A DNA stretch of 41,957 nt from Deltaproteobacteria bacterium CSP1-8 (GTDB lineage: Bacteria; Desulfobacterota; Deferrimicrobia; Deferrimicrobiales; Deferrimicrobiaceae). Below are positions 1 to 7,007 of the stretch, one piece after another (the first letter of the stretch is position 1; every line of letters starts with the position of its first letter). The stretch lies in the NCBI GenBank assembly GCA_001443455.1, contig LDXO01000017.1, forward strand, positions 1 to 41,957, in the 5' to 3' direction. The position numbers were made by a program, and so were the translations under genes. Under the pieces are notes generated by a model that made no database searches, was not told where the DNA came from, and saw nothing but the letters and a program-made list of their open reading frames with translations.

Positions 1-1
1 C

Positions 2-676
2 GGAAGTGGGACGGTGCTTCAGGTACCCGTGAACCATCCGCTGCCCGTCCCGGCCGCGCCCCTTCCGGCTCCGCCCGATCTCTCCTTCGTGGAGGGGTGG
101 TCGCCCTCCCCTCTTCCGCCCTCCCCCCCGGCGGCGGCGGAGGTGACCCTCCGGGAATTTCACGATCGGGCTGCAGGCAGGCGGTTCGGGGAAAAGGTCC
201 ACCGGGCCCTCGAGGCGGCGCCGCCGGTCGGCGCAAAGTGGCCTCCCTCCCGCCCTCTCCCCGTCATCTGGGGGCAAGGGGAGAAAACGAGATGGCGGAC
301 CATCTGCGCGCAAATCGCGGCGAGCGGGCTCCGCCGGGAACTTGCCGGCGCGGATCTCGTGGGAACGGAGTTCCCGATGCTCTCATTCCGCGGCGGATGG
401 TCGCGGGAGGAGCGGGCCGACCTCGTCGTGTGCTTTCGTGGAAGTACCGCGAAGGAGAGCGGGGAAGCACCCGGGGAGCACTGGGTCGTCGACTACAAGA
501 CGGGACCCCGGGAGGAGGAGCAGGAGGAGACGCACCGGGAACAGGTCCGGGGGTACATGGAGATCCTTTCCGGCGCCTGGGGCGTTCCGGTCCGCGGATT
601 TCTCTGGTATGTTGAAATGGGGGGGGCGGTCGAGGTGGACGGGCGGGGAAAAACCCCCACGGGGAGGAATCGATGA
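2..676 (+). CDS. AddA/RecB-type helicase-exonuclease, C-terminal fragment (5' end outside window)
   Basis: Open from the window edge (frame 2) to TGA at 674-676, so only the last ~224 residues are seen. The visible part is a RecB-type PD-(D/E)XK nuclease domain. It has a G-x-x-x-H-x-x-L helix (FGEKVHRALE), the metal-binding RADLVV aspartate, the WVVDYKTG D-x-K catalytic motif, and the QVRGYM helix that normally ends the domain. In the AddA/RecB family this nuclease follows a UvrD-type helicase and resects double-strand breaks; the helicase part would lie upstream of the window. The stop overlaps the next start (ATGA at 673-676), so the two genes are probably co-translated. A stand-alone PD-(D/E)XK protein cannot be excluded from this fragment. 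Confidence 0.8.
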   Translation, partial: GSGTVLQVPVNHPLPVPAAPLPAPPDLSFVEGWSPSPLPPSPPAAAEVTLREFHDRAAGRRFGEKVHRALEAAPPVGAKWPPSRPLPVIWGQGEKTRWRTICAQIAASGLRRELAGADLVGTEFPMLSFRGGWSREERADLVVCFRGSTAKESGEAPGEHWVVDYKTGPREEEQEETHREQVRGYMEILSGAWGVPVRGFLWYVEMGGAVEVDGRGKTPTGRNR

Positions 677-978
677 CGAGGAAACCGAGCGAGAGCGAAG
701 ACGAATATTTTGCCCGCATCGAATTCGAGCGGCGCAAGACGATCGAGAAAAATAAGCAGCAGAAGATGGCGGAGGAAGAGAAGAAGCGGCTCCGGGACCT
801 CCATTACCTGAAGTGCCCAAAGTGCGGCATGGACCTGATCGAGATCGACTACAAGACGATCAAGGTGGACAGGTGCTCGGGGTGCGAGGGGGTGTGGCTC
901 GACGCCGGGGAGATCGAGGCGGTGGCAAAGATGGACAAATCGGTGGCCGACAGGATCTTCGGGCTGTTCAGCCTCTAG
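673..978 (+). CDS. Small zinc-ribbon protein (zf-TFIIB family)
   Basis: This 101-residue protein has a charged, probably coiled-coil N-terminal half (residues ~5-45, rich in E/K/R). A zinc ribbon follows, with knuckles CPKCG and CSGCEGVWLDAGEIE, the signature of the zf-TFIIB family (Pfam PF13453). Members are widespread small bacterial proteins without a settled function; zinc binding is the only safe prediction. The ATG overlaps the stop of the preceding nuclease gene, which suggests translational coupling. Whether it works with the recombination nuclease is unknown. The final base of its stop codon is also the first base of the terminal repeat of the element at 978-1222. Confidence 0.8.
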   Translation: MTRKPSESEDEYFARIEFERRKTIEKNKQQKMAEEEKKRLRDLHYLKCPKCGMDLIEIDYKTIKVDRCSGCEGVWLDAGEIEAVAKMDKSVADRIFGLFSL

Positions 979-1222
979 TGCAGCGTCTCGTAAATACGTT
1001 GACAATCGAATCCGATTCCGCGCACAGGGCGCTGCGGGGGGTTCCTCGCAGCGGCCTGTGGAGCGAGGTGCAAATTGCGGCGAGCGGAACGGCAGCGAGC
1101 GGGCGCAAGATCGCGAGCGTAGCGAGAGGAAGCCCCCCGCGAGCCCGTGCGCGGAATGGCCGCCTGTCCCGGGCGATCCCAGCGGCGGATCGGTGCGTCA
1201 AGCTATTTACGAGACACTGCAC
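978..1222. repeat. MITE-like element with terminal inverted repeats
   Basis: The ends are imperfect inverted repeats of 26 bp (978-1003 and 1197-1222), with 23 of 26 positions complementary. Both carry the block GTCTCGTAAATA next to TGCAG and TTGAC. There is no credible ORF inside. The interior (1028-1143) holds a core found twice more in this window. The element fits exactly between the stop codon of the zinc-ribbon gene and the stop codon of the convergent GNAT gene (1229). I cannot identify a clear target-site duplication. It may be a non-autonomous transposon, or a transcribed hairpin acting as a bidirectional terminator. Confidence 0.55.
1028..1143 (+). repeat. Core repeat copy 1
   Basis: First copy of a ~115-bp GC-rich core. 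It contains GCGGCCTGTGGAGCGAGG, then after a short variable stretch CGAGCGGAAC, then GCAGCGAGCGGGCGCAAG. The flanks GCGGGGGGTTCC and GGAAGCCCCCCGC can pair with one bulge, which would close the core as a long stem. The other copies are at about 6428-6540 (reverse orientation) and 15604-15720 (same orientation). Confidence 0.65.
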
Positions 1223-1228
1223 CAGATA

Positions 1229-1708
1229 CTACGCAAGGGGTTTCAGGTAGATCAGCTTGTCGTCCCCCTCGTCGTAGTAATTCGGAAGCTGCGCGGCGAG
1301 GGTGCAGCCGATCTTCTCGTAAAACGCCCGCGTGTCCCCGTAGGACTCTTTCGACGACGTCTCGATCACGAGGAGGCGGCCTCCGAGCCGCCGGACCTCG
1401 TCCTCGACGAACGCCACGATCCCGCGGCCGTACCCTTTCCCCATCCGGTCGGCTCGGGTAGCGAGCCAGTACAGGTCGAACGTGGCGGCGGTCATCTCGT
1501 TCTTGCCGAAGCAGGCGTAGGAAACCACGGTGCCGTCCTTCTCCACGAGGACGAAAGGATGGTAGTCCTTCTGGTCCGGCCGGGAGAGGTAGGCGTCGAC
1601 GAGCTCCATCGCCACGTCCACCTCATGGGGCTTGAACGCCCTCGTTCCCTCGATCAGCGCCCGGATTGTCGCCCGGTCCCCCGGCTCGATCGGACGGATG
1701 CTGCTCAC
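1229..1708 (-). CDS. GNAT-family N-acetyltransferase of the beta-lysine operon
   Basis: The 159-residue protein has the GNAT fold: N-terminal IRPIEPGDRATIRALI, a central LYWLATRADRMGKGYGRGIV segment that supplies the acetyl-CoA loop (motif A, a Q/R-x-x-G-x-G/A equivalent), and a C-terminal AFYEKIGC helix. The GTG start at 1708 is chosen because it overlaps the stop of the upstream ATP-grasp gene (GTGA), and the domain begins at once after it. It is the last gene of the operon. Its position suggests it acetylates an amino group of the operon's product. It is shorter than, and by eye unlike, AblB, the known beta-lysine N6-acetyltransferase, so the substrate is inference. Confidence 0.82.
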   Translation of the reverse strand: MSSIRPIEPGDRATIRALIEGTRAFKPHEVDVAMELVDAYLSRPDQKDYHPFVLVEKDGTVVSYACFGKNEMTAATFDLYWLATRADRMGKGYGRGIVAFVEDEVRRLGGRLLVIETSSKESYGDTRAFYEKIGCTLAAQLPNYYDEGDDKLIYLKPLA

Positions 1709-2730
1709 CGAAGCCCCCGGGAGATCGCGAGGCGCAGGATCTCGTTGACCAGCGCCTCGTAGGAAAGCCCCGCCACCCGGGCGGCGCGGTCGAGCCCGGC
1801 GTTCGACGAGATGTCGGGGTTCGGGTTCACCTCGAGCGCGAAGAGTTTCCCTCTCCGGTTCATGCGGAAATCGACGCGGGCGTATCCGCACAGCCCGAAC
1901 GCCCTGGCGCATGCGAGCGTGAGCCGTTCGAGCCGGGTGCGCAGGGCGTCCGGGATCTTGGCCGGGCATTCGGATTCGATCTCGGCGTACGCGGGGTGGT
2001 TGGTGTCCCACTTCGACTCGAACGAGCAGACGCGCCACTTTTTGTTCCGGTAGACGAGTTCGGCCGGGGGCAGCGTCCGGACAGGGTCGGCCGCCGTTCC
2101 GTTCCCGAGCACTCCCACGTTGAACTCCCGGCCCCCGACGTACTCCTCCGCCAGCGCCTCCTGGCCATACCTCTCGATCACGTGCCCGACCCGTTTCTTG
2201 AGCCCCGTCTCGTCGTCGACGACGCTCTCCTCGGTGATCCCCGCCGACCCGTCCTCGCTGGCGGGCTTCACGATCACGGGGAAGCGGAGACCCGATCGCC
2301 CGCGAGGAATGGACGGGTACAGGCGGAACGCCGGGGTCGGGATGCCGAAGGAGAACAGGATGCGTTTCGTGAGTGCCTTGTTGTTGCACACGGTTAAGGG
2401 CAGGGGGCTGTTTCCCGTGTACGGAAGGCCGAGAAGCTCGAGGAACGCGGCGCCGTGCGACTCCTTCTGGGCGGAGTTCATCGGGCACTCGCTCAAGTTG
2501 AATACCACTTCGGCACCGAAGGCGCGCAGCGACGAGGCGAGGGCGGCGGGGTCCTTTCCGAAGGTGAAGGGCTGGGTGACATGCCCCGAGGCGACAAGCG
2601 CGGTCATGACCTGCCGGGCGCTCACGGCTAAGTCGAGGTCGACGCGCATGTGCTCCTCGAGGCCCCGGAGGGTATCCTCCACGGGAGTGTAGAGGATGGC
2701 AACCCGCTTCGGAGGGAGGCCCTGGGCCAT
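1705..2730 (-). CDS. D-Ala-D-Ala-ligase-like ATP-grasp enzyme 2
   Basis: The product has 341 residues, starting at an ATG that overlaps the upstream stop (ATGA at 2727-2730). It has the ATP-grasp order of the D-alanine-D-alanine ligase family (COG1181). There is an N-terminal Rossmann-like domain (VVFNLSE ~75-81), FPVIVKPASEDGSAG (nucleotide-binding Lys ~155), EALAEEYV, then ARVDFR (Asp ~287) and ALEVNPNPDISS (Glu ~300, Asn ~302), the Mg-ATP ligands. Such enzymes join a carboxylate to an amine through an acyl-phosphate. Being paired with a second ligase and a lysine aminomutase rather than mur genes argues against a role in peptidoglycan. The amino acids joined are unknown. Confidence 0.85.
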   Translation of the reverse strand: MAQGLPPKRVAILYTPVEDTLRGLEEHMRVDLDLAVSARQVMTALVASGHVTQPFTFGKDPAALASSLRAFGAEVVFNLSECPMNSAQKESHGAAFLELLGLPYTGNSPLPLTVCNNKALTKRILFSFGIPTPAFRLYPSIPRGRSGLRFPVIVKPASEDGSAGITEESVVDDETGLKKRVGHVIERYGQEALAEEYVGGREFNVGVLGNGTAADPVRTLPPAELVYRNKKWRVCSFESKWDTNHPAYAEIESECPAKIPDALRTRLERLTLACARAFGLCGYARVDFRMNRRGKLFALEVNPNPDISSNAGLDRAARVAGLSYEALVNEILRLAISRGLR

Positions 2731-3722
2731 CACCGGGGCGCCATCCCCAGACGGGACAGCGCACAGGAGAGGATTTCCGACATGAGATCGACGTAGGGAG
2801 TCCCCATCCTCTCGGCCATGATCGGAAGGTCGCCGTAACCCGGGGAGAGGCCGGGGAGGGGATTGCACTCGAGGAAATGCGGGACCATCTTCCCGTCGAG
2901 CCGGAAATCGATCCGGGAGAAGTCCCGGCATCCGAGGAGCCGATAGATCCCCGTGGCGCATCGCTCGATCTCGGCGACGACGGCAACCGGGAGGGACGGG
3001 GGGCAGCGGTATTCGACCTGGTTCTCCCAGTCGCGCTTGACCTCGAGGGAGTAGACGAACTCCTCGGGCCGCACACTCCGGGGGGCGATCTCCATCACCC
3101 CGACGATACGGGGCCTTCCGTTCCCCACGATTCCCACGGTCACCTCGGAGCCCGGCACGAACTCCTCCACCAGGGCGCTCTGTCCGTAGGTTTCCGTCAC
3201 GAATGCAACCATCTTCCTCGCTTCCGCCGGGGAGGCGGCGCGGGAGGCGAGGCGGACCCCCTTGCTCGACCCCTCGAACGCGGGCTTTACGATGACGGGG
3301 TACGAGAGCTCCGCCCCGTCCACCTCCGGGGGGGAGAAACAGTTGCGGAAACGCGGTGTGGGGAACCCTTCCGACGCCACGAGCCTCTTCGCGACGGGCT
3401 TGTCGAGCGTCACGCAGAGCGTGAGAGGATCGGACCCGACGTACGGGATGCCCAGCATCTCGAGAAGGGCGGGGACGTGGGCCTCGCGGCAACGCCCCCC
3501 TTCCCCCTCGGCGATGTTGAAGACGATGTCGGGGCGGCCCTTCCGGAGGGCGTCGATGATCCCGGGACCCGCTCCCAGGCGCACTACCTCGTGGCCCAGG
3601 GAGGCGAAGGCGCCGCAGATGTGGCCGACGGTCGCCTCGGAGTCGTACTCCTCGAAGGCGTCCTCCGGCAGGTGCGGTGGCGGATCGGAGGGCTTTACGT
3701 TGTAGGCGAGCCCGACTCGCAC
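2730..3722 (-). CDS. D-Ala-D-Ala-ligase-like ATP-grasp enzyme 1
   Basis: The product has 330 residues. I choose GTG at 3722 because AGGAGAAGGAGAC lies just upstream and the conserved N terminus (RVGLAYNVK) begins there. The start lies inside the last 28 bases of the aminomutase gene. ATP-grasp motifs are in order: VFNIAEG (~67-73), IPYVGSDPLTL (~92), YPVIVKPAFEGSSKGV (Lys ~146), LVEEFVPGSEVTVG (~185), FSRIDFR (Asp ~272), FLECNPLPGLSPG (Glu ~285, Asn ~287). The two ligases differ clearly in sequence, so they probably act on different substrates, for example in two successive couplings. The stop overlaps the start of the second ligase. Confidence 0.87.
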   Translation of the reverse strand: MRVGLAYNVKPSDPPPHLPEDAFEEYDSEATVGHICGAFASLGHEVVRLGAGPGIIDALRKGRPDIVFNIAEGEGGRCREAHVPALLEMLGIPYVGSDPLTLCVTLDKPVAKRLVASEGFPTPRFRNCFSPPEVDGAELSYPVIVKPAFEGSSKGVRLASRAASPAEARKMVAFVTETYGQSALVEEFVPGSEVTVGIVGNGRPRIVGVMEIAPRSVRPEEFVYSLEVKRDWENQVEYRCPPSLPVAVVAEIERCATGIYRLLGCRDFSRIDFRLDGKMVPHFLECNPLPGLSPGYGDLPIMAERMGTPYVDLMSEILSCALSRLGMAPR

Positions 3723-5014
3723 CGTCTCCTTCTCCTGGCCATCCGCTCGTTTCCCGCGGGGATCAGCGCCTTGATCTCCCCCGTCATGAGCCGGTAGACG
3801 TCCAGTCTCGAGGCCGGGAGGTCCGTTTCCGGTTGGGCGGAGGGGCGCCCGTCTTCCCGCGGCTCCTCGTAGCTTACGATGATCCCTTCGTAGTTGCGCA
3901 GGATCGTCCGCTGCTCCCCCATGGACAGGATGTAGCTGGGCATGAGCGGGATCTTTCCGCCTCCGCCGGGGACGTCGACCACGAAGGACGGGATGGCGAG
4001 CCCCGAGGTGTGCCCCCGGAGGGCCTCCATGATCTCGATTCCCTTCGACAGGCGGGTGCGGAAGTGCTCCAGCCCGCGCACCATGTCGCACTGGAACAGG
4101 TAGTAGGGACGGACCTTCGCCTTGAGCAGCTGCGTGTTGAGCTTGCGGATGATCTCGGGGTGGTCGTTGACGCCCTTCAGAAGGACCGACTGGTTGTTTA
4201 CGGGTACGCCGGTGCGGAGAAGACGGTCGCAGGCCCTTCGCGCCTCGGTGGTGACCTCCCGGGGGTGGTTGAACTGGGTATTCACCCAGATCGGGCCGTA
4301 CTTCTCCAAGACCGCGCACAGCTCGTCGTCGATCCGCATCGGGAGAACCACCGGGACGCGCGTGCCGATCCGGATGATCTCGACGTGCGGGATCTTGCGG
4401 AGCCCCTTGAGGATGAACTCGAGGCGCGGCGTGGGGAGCGTGAGCGGGTCGCCCCCCGAGACGATGACGTCACGGATCTCCTCGTGCCGTCTGATGTAAT
4501 TGAACATCTTGTTCAGCTCGAATTCCGTCTTCGCGGCCTCCCCGAGGGGCCAGATCCTCTTTCGCGTGCAGTGGCGGCAGTACATGGAGCAGAAGTTCGT
4601 CACCACCATCAAACACCGGTCCGGGTAGCGGTGGGTGAGACCGGGGACCGGCATGTCCTTCTCCTCCTCGAGCGGGTCGTCCTCTCCCACCTCCCTCCCG
4701 TAGTACTCGTCCGGGGAAGGGATCGCCTGGCGCGCGATCGGGTCTTCGGGATCGTCGAGCCGGATGAGAGACAGGTAGTAGGGAGTGATCGACAGCCGGT
4801 AGGCGGCAGTCACCCGCTCCAGGAGGGCAGCCTCGTCGCGGGGGAAGTATCGGAGCCCGGACAGGTCCCCGATGGAGGTGATGCGATGGGAAAGTTGCCA
4901 CCGATAGTCGTTCCACTCCTCCCTCGTCACCTGGGGCCACGGAAGACCGACGGGGTTGGTGTGGCCGGATGTGCTGCGCAACGGTACCGAATCGTCTTCC
5001 CGATTCGTCTCCAT
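3695..5014 (-). CDS. kamA: Lysine 2,3-aminomutase (radical SAM, PLP-dependent)
   Basis: The product has 439 residues and interconverts L-lysine and L-beta-lysine. The radical-SAM cysteines are in FCSMYCRHC (Cys 142, 146, 149), and SGGDPLTL follows at ~187. The PLP lysine lies in PGGGGK (Lys ~354). Asp ~310 (YLFQCD) and Asp ~347 (SFVVD) correspond to the pair that binds the substrate epsilon-amino group in clostridial lysine 2,3-aminomutase (D293, D330), which favours lysine over glutamate. I prefer ATG 5014 because AGGAGG sits just before it; an in-frame ATG at 5062 with a weaker site would add 16 residues. It lies 56 bp after the regulator gene and overlaps the next ligase gene. Confidence 0.93.
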   Translation of the reverse strand: METNREDDSVPLRSTSGHTNPVGLPWPQVTREEWNDYRWQLSHRITSIGDLSGLRYFPRDEAALLERVTAAYRLSITPYYLSLIRLDDPEDPIARQAIPSPDEYYGREVGEDDPLEEEKDMPVPGLTHRYPDRCLMVVTNFCSMYCRHCTRKRIWPLGEAAKTEFELNKMFNYIRRHEEIRDVIVSGGDPLTLPTPRLEFILKGLRKIPHVEIIRIGTRVPVVLPMRIDDELCAVLEKYGPIWVNTQFNHPREVTTEARRACDRLLRTGVPVNNQSVLLKGVNDHPEIIRKLNTQLLKAKVRPYYLFQCDMVRGLEHFRTRLSKGIEIMEALRGHTSGLAIPSFVVDVPGGGGKIPLMPSYILSMGEQRTILRNYEGIIVSYEEPREDGRPSAQPETDLPASRLDVYRLMTGEIKALIPAGNERMARRRRRCESGSPTT

Positions 5015-5070
5015 ATTCCTCCTCGCGTGTTTCCGCTTCTTGGGTTGGTTGCCTGACATCATCTACGGAT

Positions 5071-5607
5071 TCACCGCCCGCTCGCCTTGACCCAGAGGAA
5101 GTCGAGAGGGCGCTTCCCCTTGTTCGAGAATGCGAACTCCTGTTCCGCCCGGAAATACAGGCTTTCGCCTTTCCGGGCGATGAAGGTCAACTTTCCCAGG
5201 CGAAGGCCCAGCCTCCCGGAAAGGATGAACACGTAGTTTTCCCCCTCGTGCGCCGGTTCGGGCAGCGCCTCCTTCCCCGACCGGATCACCGCGCGGTACG
5301 CCACGATGGTCCGGTACCGGCTCTTGGGAAGAAGGGTATGGAAGCTCTGGTACCCCGTGACGTCGGAGGGAAGGGAATCGTTCTTTCGGAAGAGGACCTT
5401 CTCCTCGTCGTCCCCGGCGAAAAAGGAGGAGGGTGTCTCGCTCAGCGCCGACAGGATCTCCAGGAGGTTCGCTACCGCCGGGGAGGCCAGGTTCCGCTCG
5501 ATCTGCGATATGGCCCCCTTGGTGAGCCCCGCCCGCTCGGCGAGATCGGCCTGGGAGAGGCCGTTGATCTGGCGGAGATGCTTGATCCTCGCCCCGATAT
5601 CGATCAT
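5071..5607 (-). CDS. XRE-family regulator with cupin sensor domain
   Basis: The product has 178 residues. An N-terminal HTH_3 DNA-binding domain (residues ~5-60, GLSQADLAERAGLTKGAISQ) is joined to a C-terminal cupin (~105-175, EGENYVFILSGRLGLRLG then KGESLYF). This is the layout of small-molecule-responsive repressors such as PuuR. It is the first gene of the operon and lies directly upstream of kamA. A strong promoter and a TAAAC-N5-GTTTA dyad precede it, so autoregulation of the whole operon is likely. The ligand is unknown; lysine, beta-lysine or the pathway product are reasonable guesses. Confidence 0.88.
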   Translation of the reverse strand: MIDIGARIKHLRQINGLSQADLAERAGLTKGAISQIERNLASPAVANLLEILSALSETPSSFFAGDDEEKVLFRKNDSLPSDVTGYQSFHTLLPKSRYRTIVAYRAVIRSGKEALPEPAHEGENYVFILSGRLGLRLGKLTFIARKGESLYFRAEQEFAFSNKGKRPLDFLWVKASGR

Positions 5608-5619
5608 AGAACCTTTTTT

Positions 5620-5634
5620 TAAACCTCCCGTTTA
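5620..5634 (-). promoter_or_regulatory. Candidate operator of the XRE-cupin regulator
   Basis: Perfect 5-bp inverted repeat TAAAC-CTCCC-GTTTA. It lies between the -10 element and the start codon of the regulator gene, at about +7 to +21 of the predicted transcript, where a bound repressor would block transcription. Binding by the adjacent regulator is inferred from position only. Confidence 0.5.
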
Positions 5635-5647
5635 GTAATCTATCCAA

Positions 5648-5676
5648 ATTGTAGGAAAACGAATTCCCCATGTCAA
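5648..5676 (-). promoter_or_regulatory. Sigma-70 promoter of the kamA operon
   Basis: On the minus strand TTGACA (5676-5671), a 17-bp spacer and TACAAT (5653-5648) form a near-consensus promoter. Transcription should start near 5641, giving a leader of about 34 nt to the ATG at 5607. Confidence 0.75.
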
Positions 5677-5849
5677 TAGGAATCCAGTCGTATTTGCTAA
5701 GATTTTTCATCGGGCGAGTTTTCGCTTCAGGCGCGTGGGAGAGGTTTTCTATACCCGCAAAACCGGGTTTCGCGCGGGTTTGCGCCCGGTCGCCCTCCCC
5801 GCGGCCGCCGGTACTTCCGCGGGTTCGCCCCGGGATCGGCGAAATATTT

Positions 5850-5878
5850 TTGACAGCGCGGGTCGAATCGGAGAAAAT
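5850..5878 (+). promoter_or_regulatory. Promoter of tRNA-Ala
   Basis: TTGACA (5850-5855), a 17-bp spacer, and GAAAAT (5873-5878, 4 of 6 matches to TATAAT). The predicted start lies about 8-10 nt before the mature tRNA 5' end at 5894. Confidence 0.55.
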
Positions 5879-5893
5879 AATGACCCTCAAGGT

Positions 5894-5969
5894 GGGGGAG
5901 TAGCTCAGTTGGGAGAGCACCACGTTCGCAACGTGGGGGTCGAGGGTTCAATCCCCTTCTCCTCCACCA
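5894..5969 (+). tRNA. tRNA-Ala (anticodon CGC)
   Basis: 76 nt including an encoded CCA. The acceptor stem GGGGGAG pairs with CTCCTCC and contains the G3-U70 wobble that marks alanine tRNAs. The D arm is GCTCAGTTGGGAGAGC. The anticodon stem CCACG/CGTGG closes the loop TTCGCAA with anticodon CGC, which reads GCG. The T arm is GAGGG-TTCAATC-CCCTT, and the discriminator base is A. All helices pair. Confidence 0.95.
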
Positions 5970-6249
5970 TCCTTCGCTCTCCGGAAGAGGGATGGTGACC
6001 GCCGAAGGTTATGCGAAGGCGGGTGTCCCGTATCGGGTAGATCGACCATCGTTTCTCATCCTCCGGGTTTTCTTCCCGTCCCATGGAAATCTTTACGGAA
6101 AGGAGAACCCGCGACTTAAGGGTCGCCGGCAATTTCTTTGTGCGCAAACGCGGAGGTTCCTTACCGGGATGTTGTTCCCTTCGCTGGACGCCTGCCTCAT
6201 GTTGCCCCCTCCTGCGGATGCTTCGCCGGCAACCGGGGACCCTGGCTCG

Positions 6250-6430
6250 CCGGCCTCCAGAGATCCATTCCCTCAGATCCCGGCATTCGAGGGCCGCTGC
6301 ATCCCCGCCGGCTTCGTTGCCCGCCCTCACCGTACCGCGGCGGGTACGCCTCGGCCGGGCGCCTCGCCGGACGGGGCGCATCGACCCTCTCGGTGCACGG
6401 CCTCTTCAGGAACGGACCTCTGGATGCCGG
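6250..6430 (+). repeat. Long direct repeat, copy A
   Basis: Closely matches 6640-6820 at an offset of about 390 bp. Shared blocks include GATCCCGGCATTCGAGG, GCCGGCTTCGTTGC, CGCCCTCACCGTACCGC, GGGTACGCCTCGG and CTCTCGGTGCACGGCCTCTTC. By eye identity is well above 80% over about 180 bp. Confidence 0.8.
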
Positions 6431-6540
6431 GGGGCTCCGTTATCAAACGCTCGCGACCTTGCGCCCGCTTGCTGCCGGTTCCGCTCGCCGGGCAGGATGC
6501 CTCGCTCCACAGGCCGCTCCGGGGAACCCCCCGCAGCGCC
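6428..6540 (-). repeat. Core repeat copy 2 (inverted relative to copies 1 and 3)
   Basis: Read on the minus strand it contains GGCGCTGCGGGGGGTTCC, GCGGCCTGTGGAGCGAGG, GGCGAGCGGAACCGGCAG and AGCGGGCGCAAGGTCGCGAG, then GGAGCCCCCC. This matches copy 1 almost block for block. It lies between the two long direct repeats. Confidence 0.65.
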
Positions 6541-6639
6541 TCGGGTCCCCGGACGCCCAGCGAACAAGCCATGCGGCGCCTTCCCGGTGCGTACCCTACA
6601 CCGGGGCGCCATCGGCGGAGCAGCCGAAGGACGGGGGGC

Positions 6640-6820
6640 CGGCCTCCCGGGCTCCATTCCCGGAGGATCCCGGCATTCGAGGACCGCTGCATCCCTGCCG
6701 GCTTCGTTGCACGCCCTCACCGTACCGCTGTGGGTACGCCTCGGTCGTGCGCCTCGCCGTTCGGGGCGCATCGGCCCTCTCGGTGCACGGCCTCTTCCGG
6801 AACGGAACCCGAGACGCCGG
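6640..6820 (+). repeat. Long direct repeat, copy B
   Basis: Second copy of the repeat at 6250-6430, same orientation. Differences are scattered single bases, such as GAGGACC against GAGGGCC, and do not follow a codon pattern. Confidence 0.8.
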
Positions 6821-6945
6821 ACGGAGCTTTCCGGGAGGAAGATCAAGCGCAGACTTGCGGGTTCATCGCAAGTCGAGCGACTTCGTCAAGCGACCCCCCT
6901 CCGAGGATGCGGAAGCCGATCATGACGCCCCGGCGCAATGACGTA

Positions 6946-6975
6946 TTGTCAAGGCCTCCCCGAGGGTAGTAGGAT
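6946..6975 (+). promoter_or_regulatory. Candidate promoter of the PfkB kinase gene
   Basis: TTGTCA (6946-6951, 5 of 6 matches), an 18-bp spacer and TAGGAT (6970-6975, 4 of 6). The transcript would start near 6982, about 26 nt before the ATG. Confidence 0.45.
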
Positions 6976-7007
6976 AGGACGATATACCCTTCGGGAAAGG
7001 AGCGGGA

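Larger units (their letters stand above)
5990..6945. other. Gene-free repeat region between tRNA-Ala and the PfkB gene
   Basis: About 950 bp with long open frames in several phases on both strands but no domain, no good ribosome site and no convincing protein. What it does hold is a pair of ~180-bp direct repeats (6250-6430 and 6640-6820) flanking an inverted copy of the core repeat (6428-6540). The open frames look like by-products of GC-rich repeat DNA. Confidence 0.7.

Noticed and set aside
978-1222. Insertion sequence with transposase
   Set aside because: The element is too short for a transposase and no such gene is seen in the window.
1229-3076. Apparent 615-residue protein ending in the GNAT domain
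   Set aside because: Only the last 159 residues are real; the earlier part is the wrong frame of the two ATP-grasp genes.
3677-5056. 459-codon plus-strand ORF antisense to kamA
   Set aside because: kamA has all catalytic motifs on the other strand; the ORF is a GC-rich shadow.
5905-6381. Minus-strand ORF of 158 codons covering tRNA-Ala
   Set aside because: Its end is antisense to the tRNA, a common source of false genes, and the rest lies in repeat DNA with no domain.
5992-6969. Three long plus-strand ORFs and two minus-strand ORFs in the repeat region
   Set aside because: They overlap in different frames, repeat the 180-bp units and lack ribosome sites and protein features.
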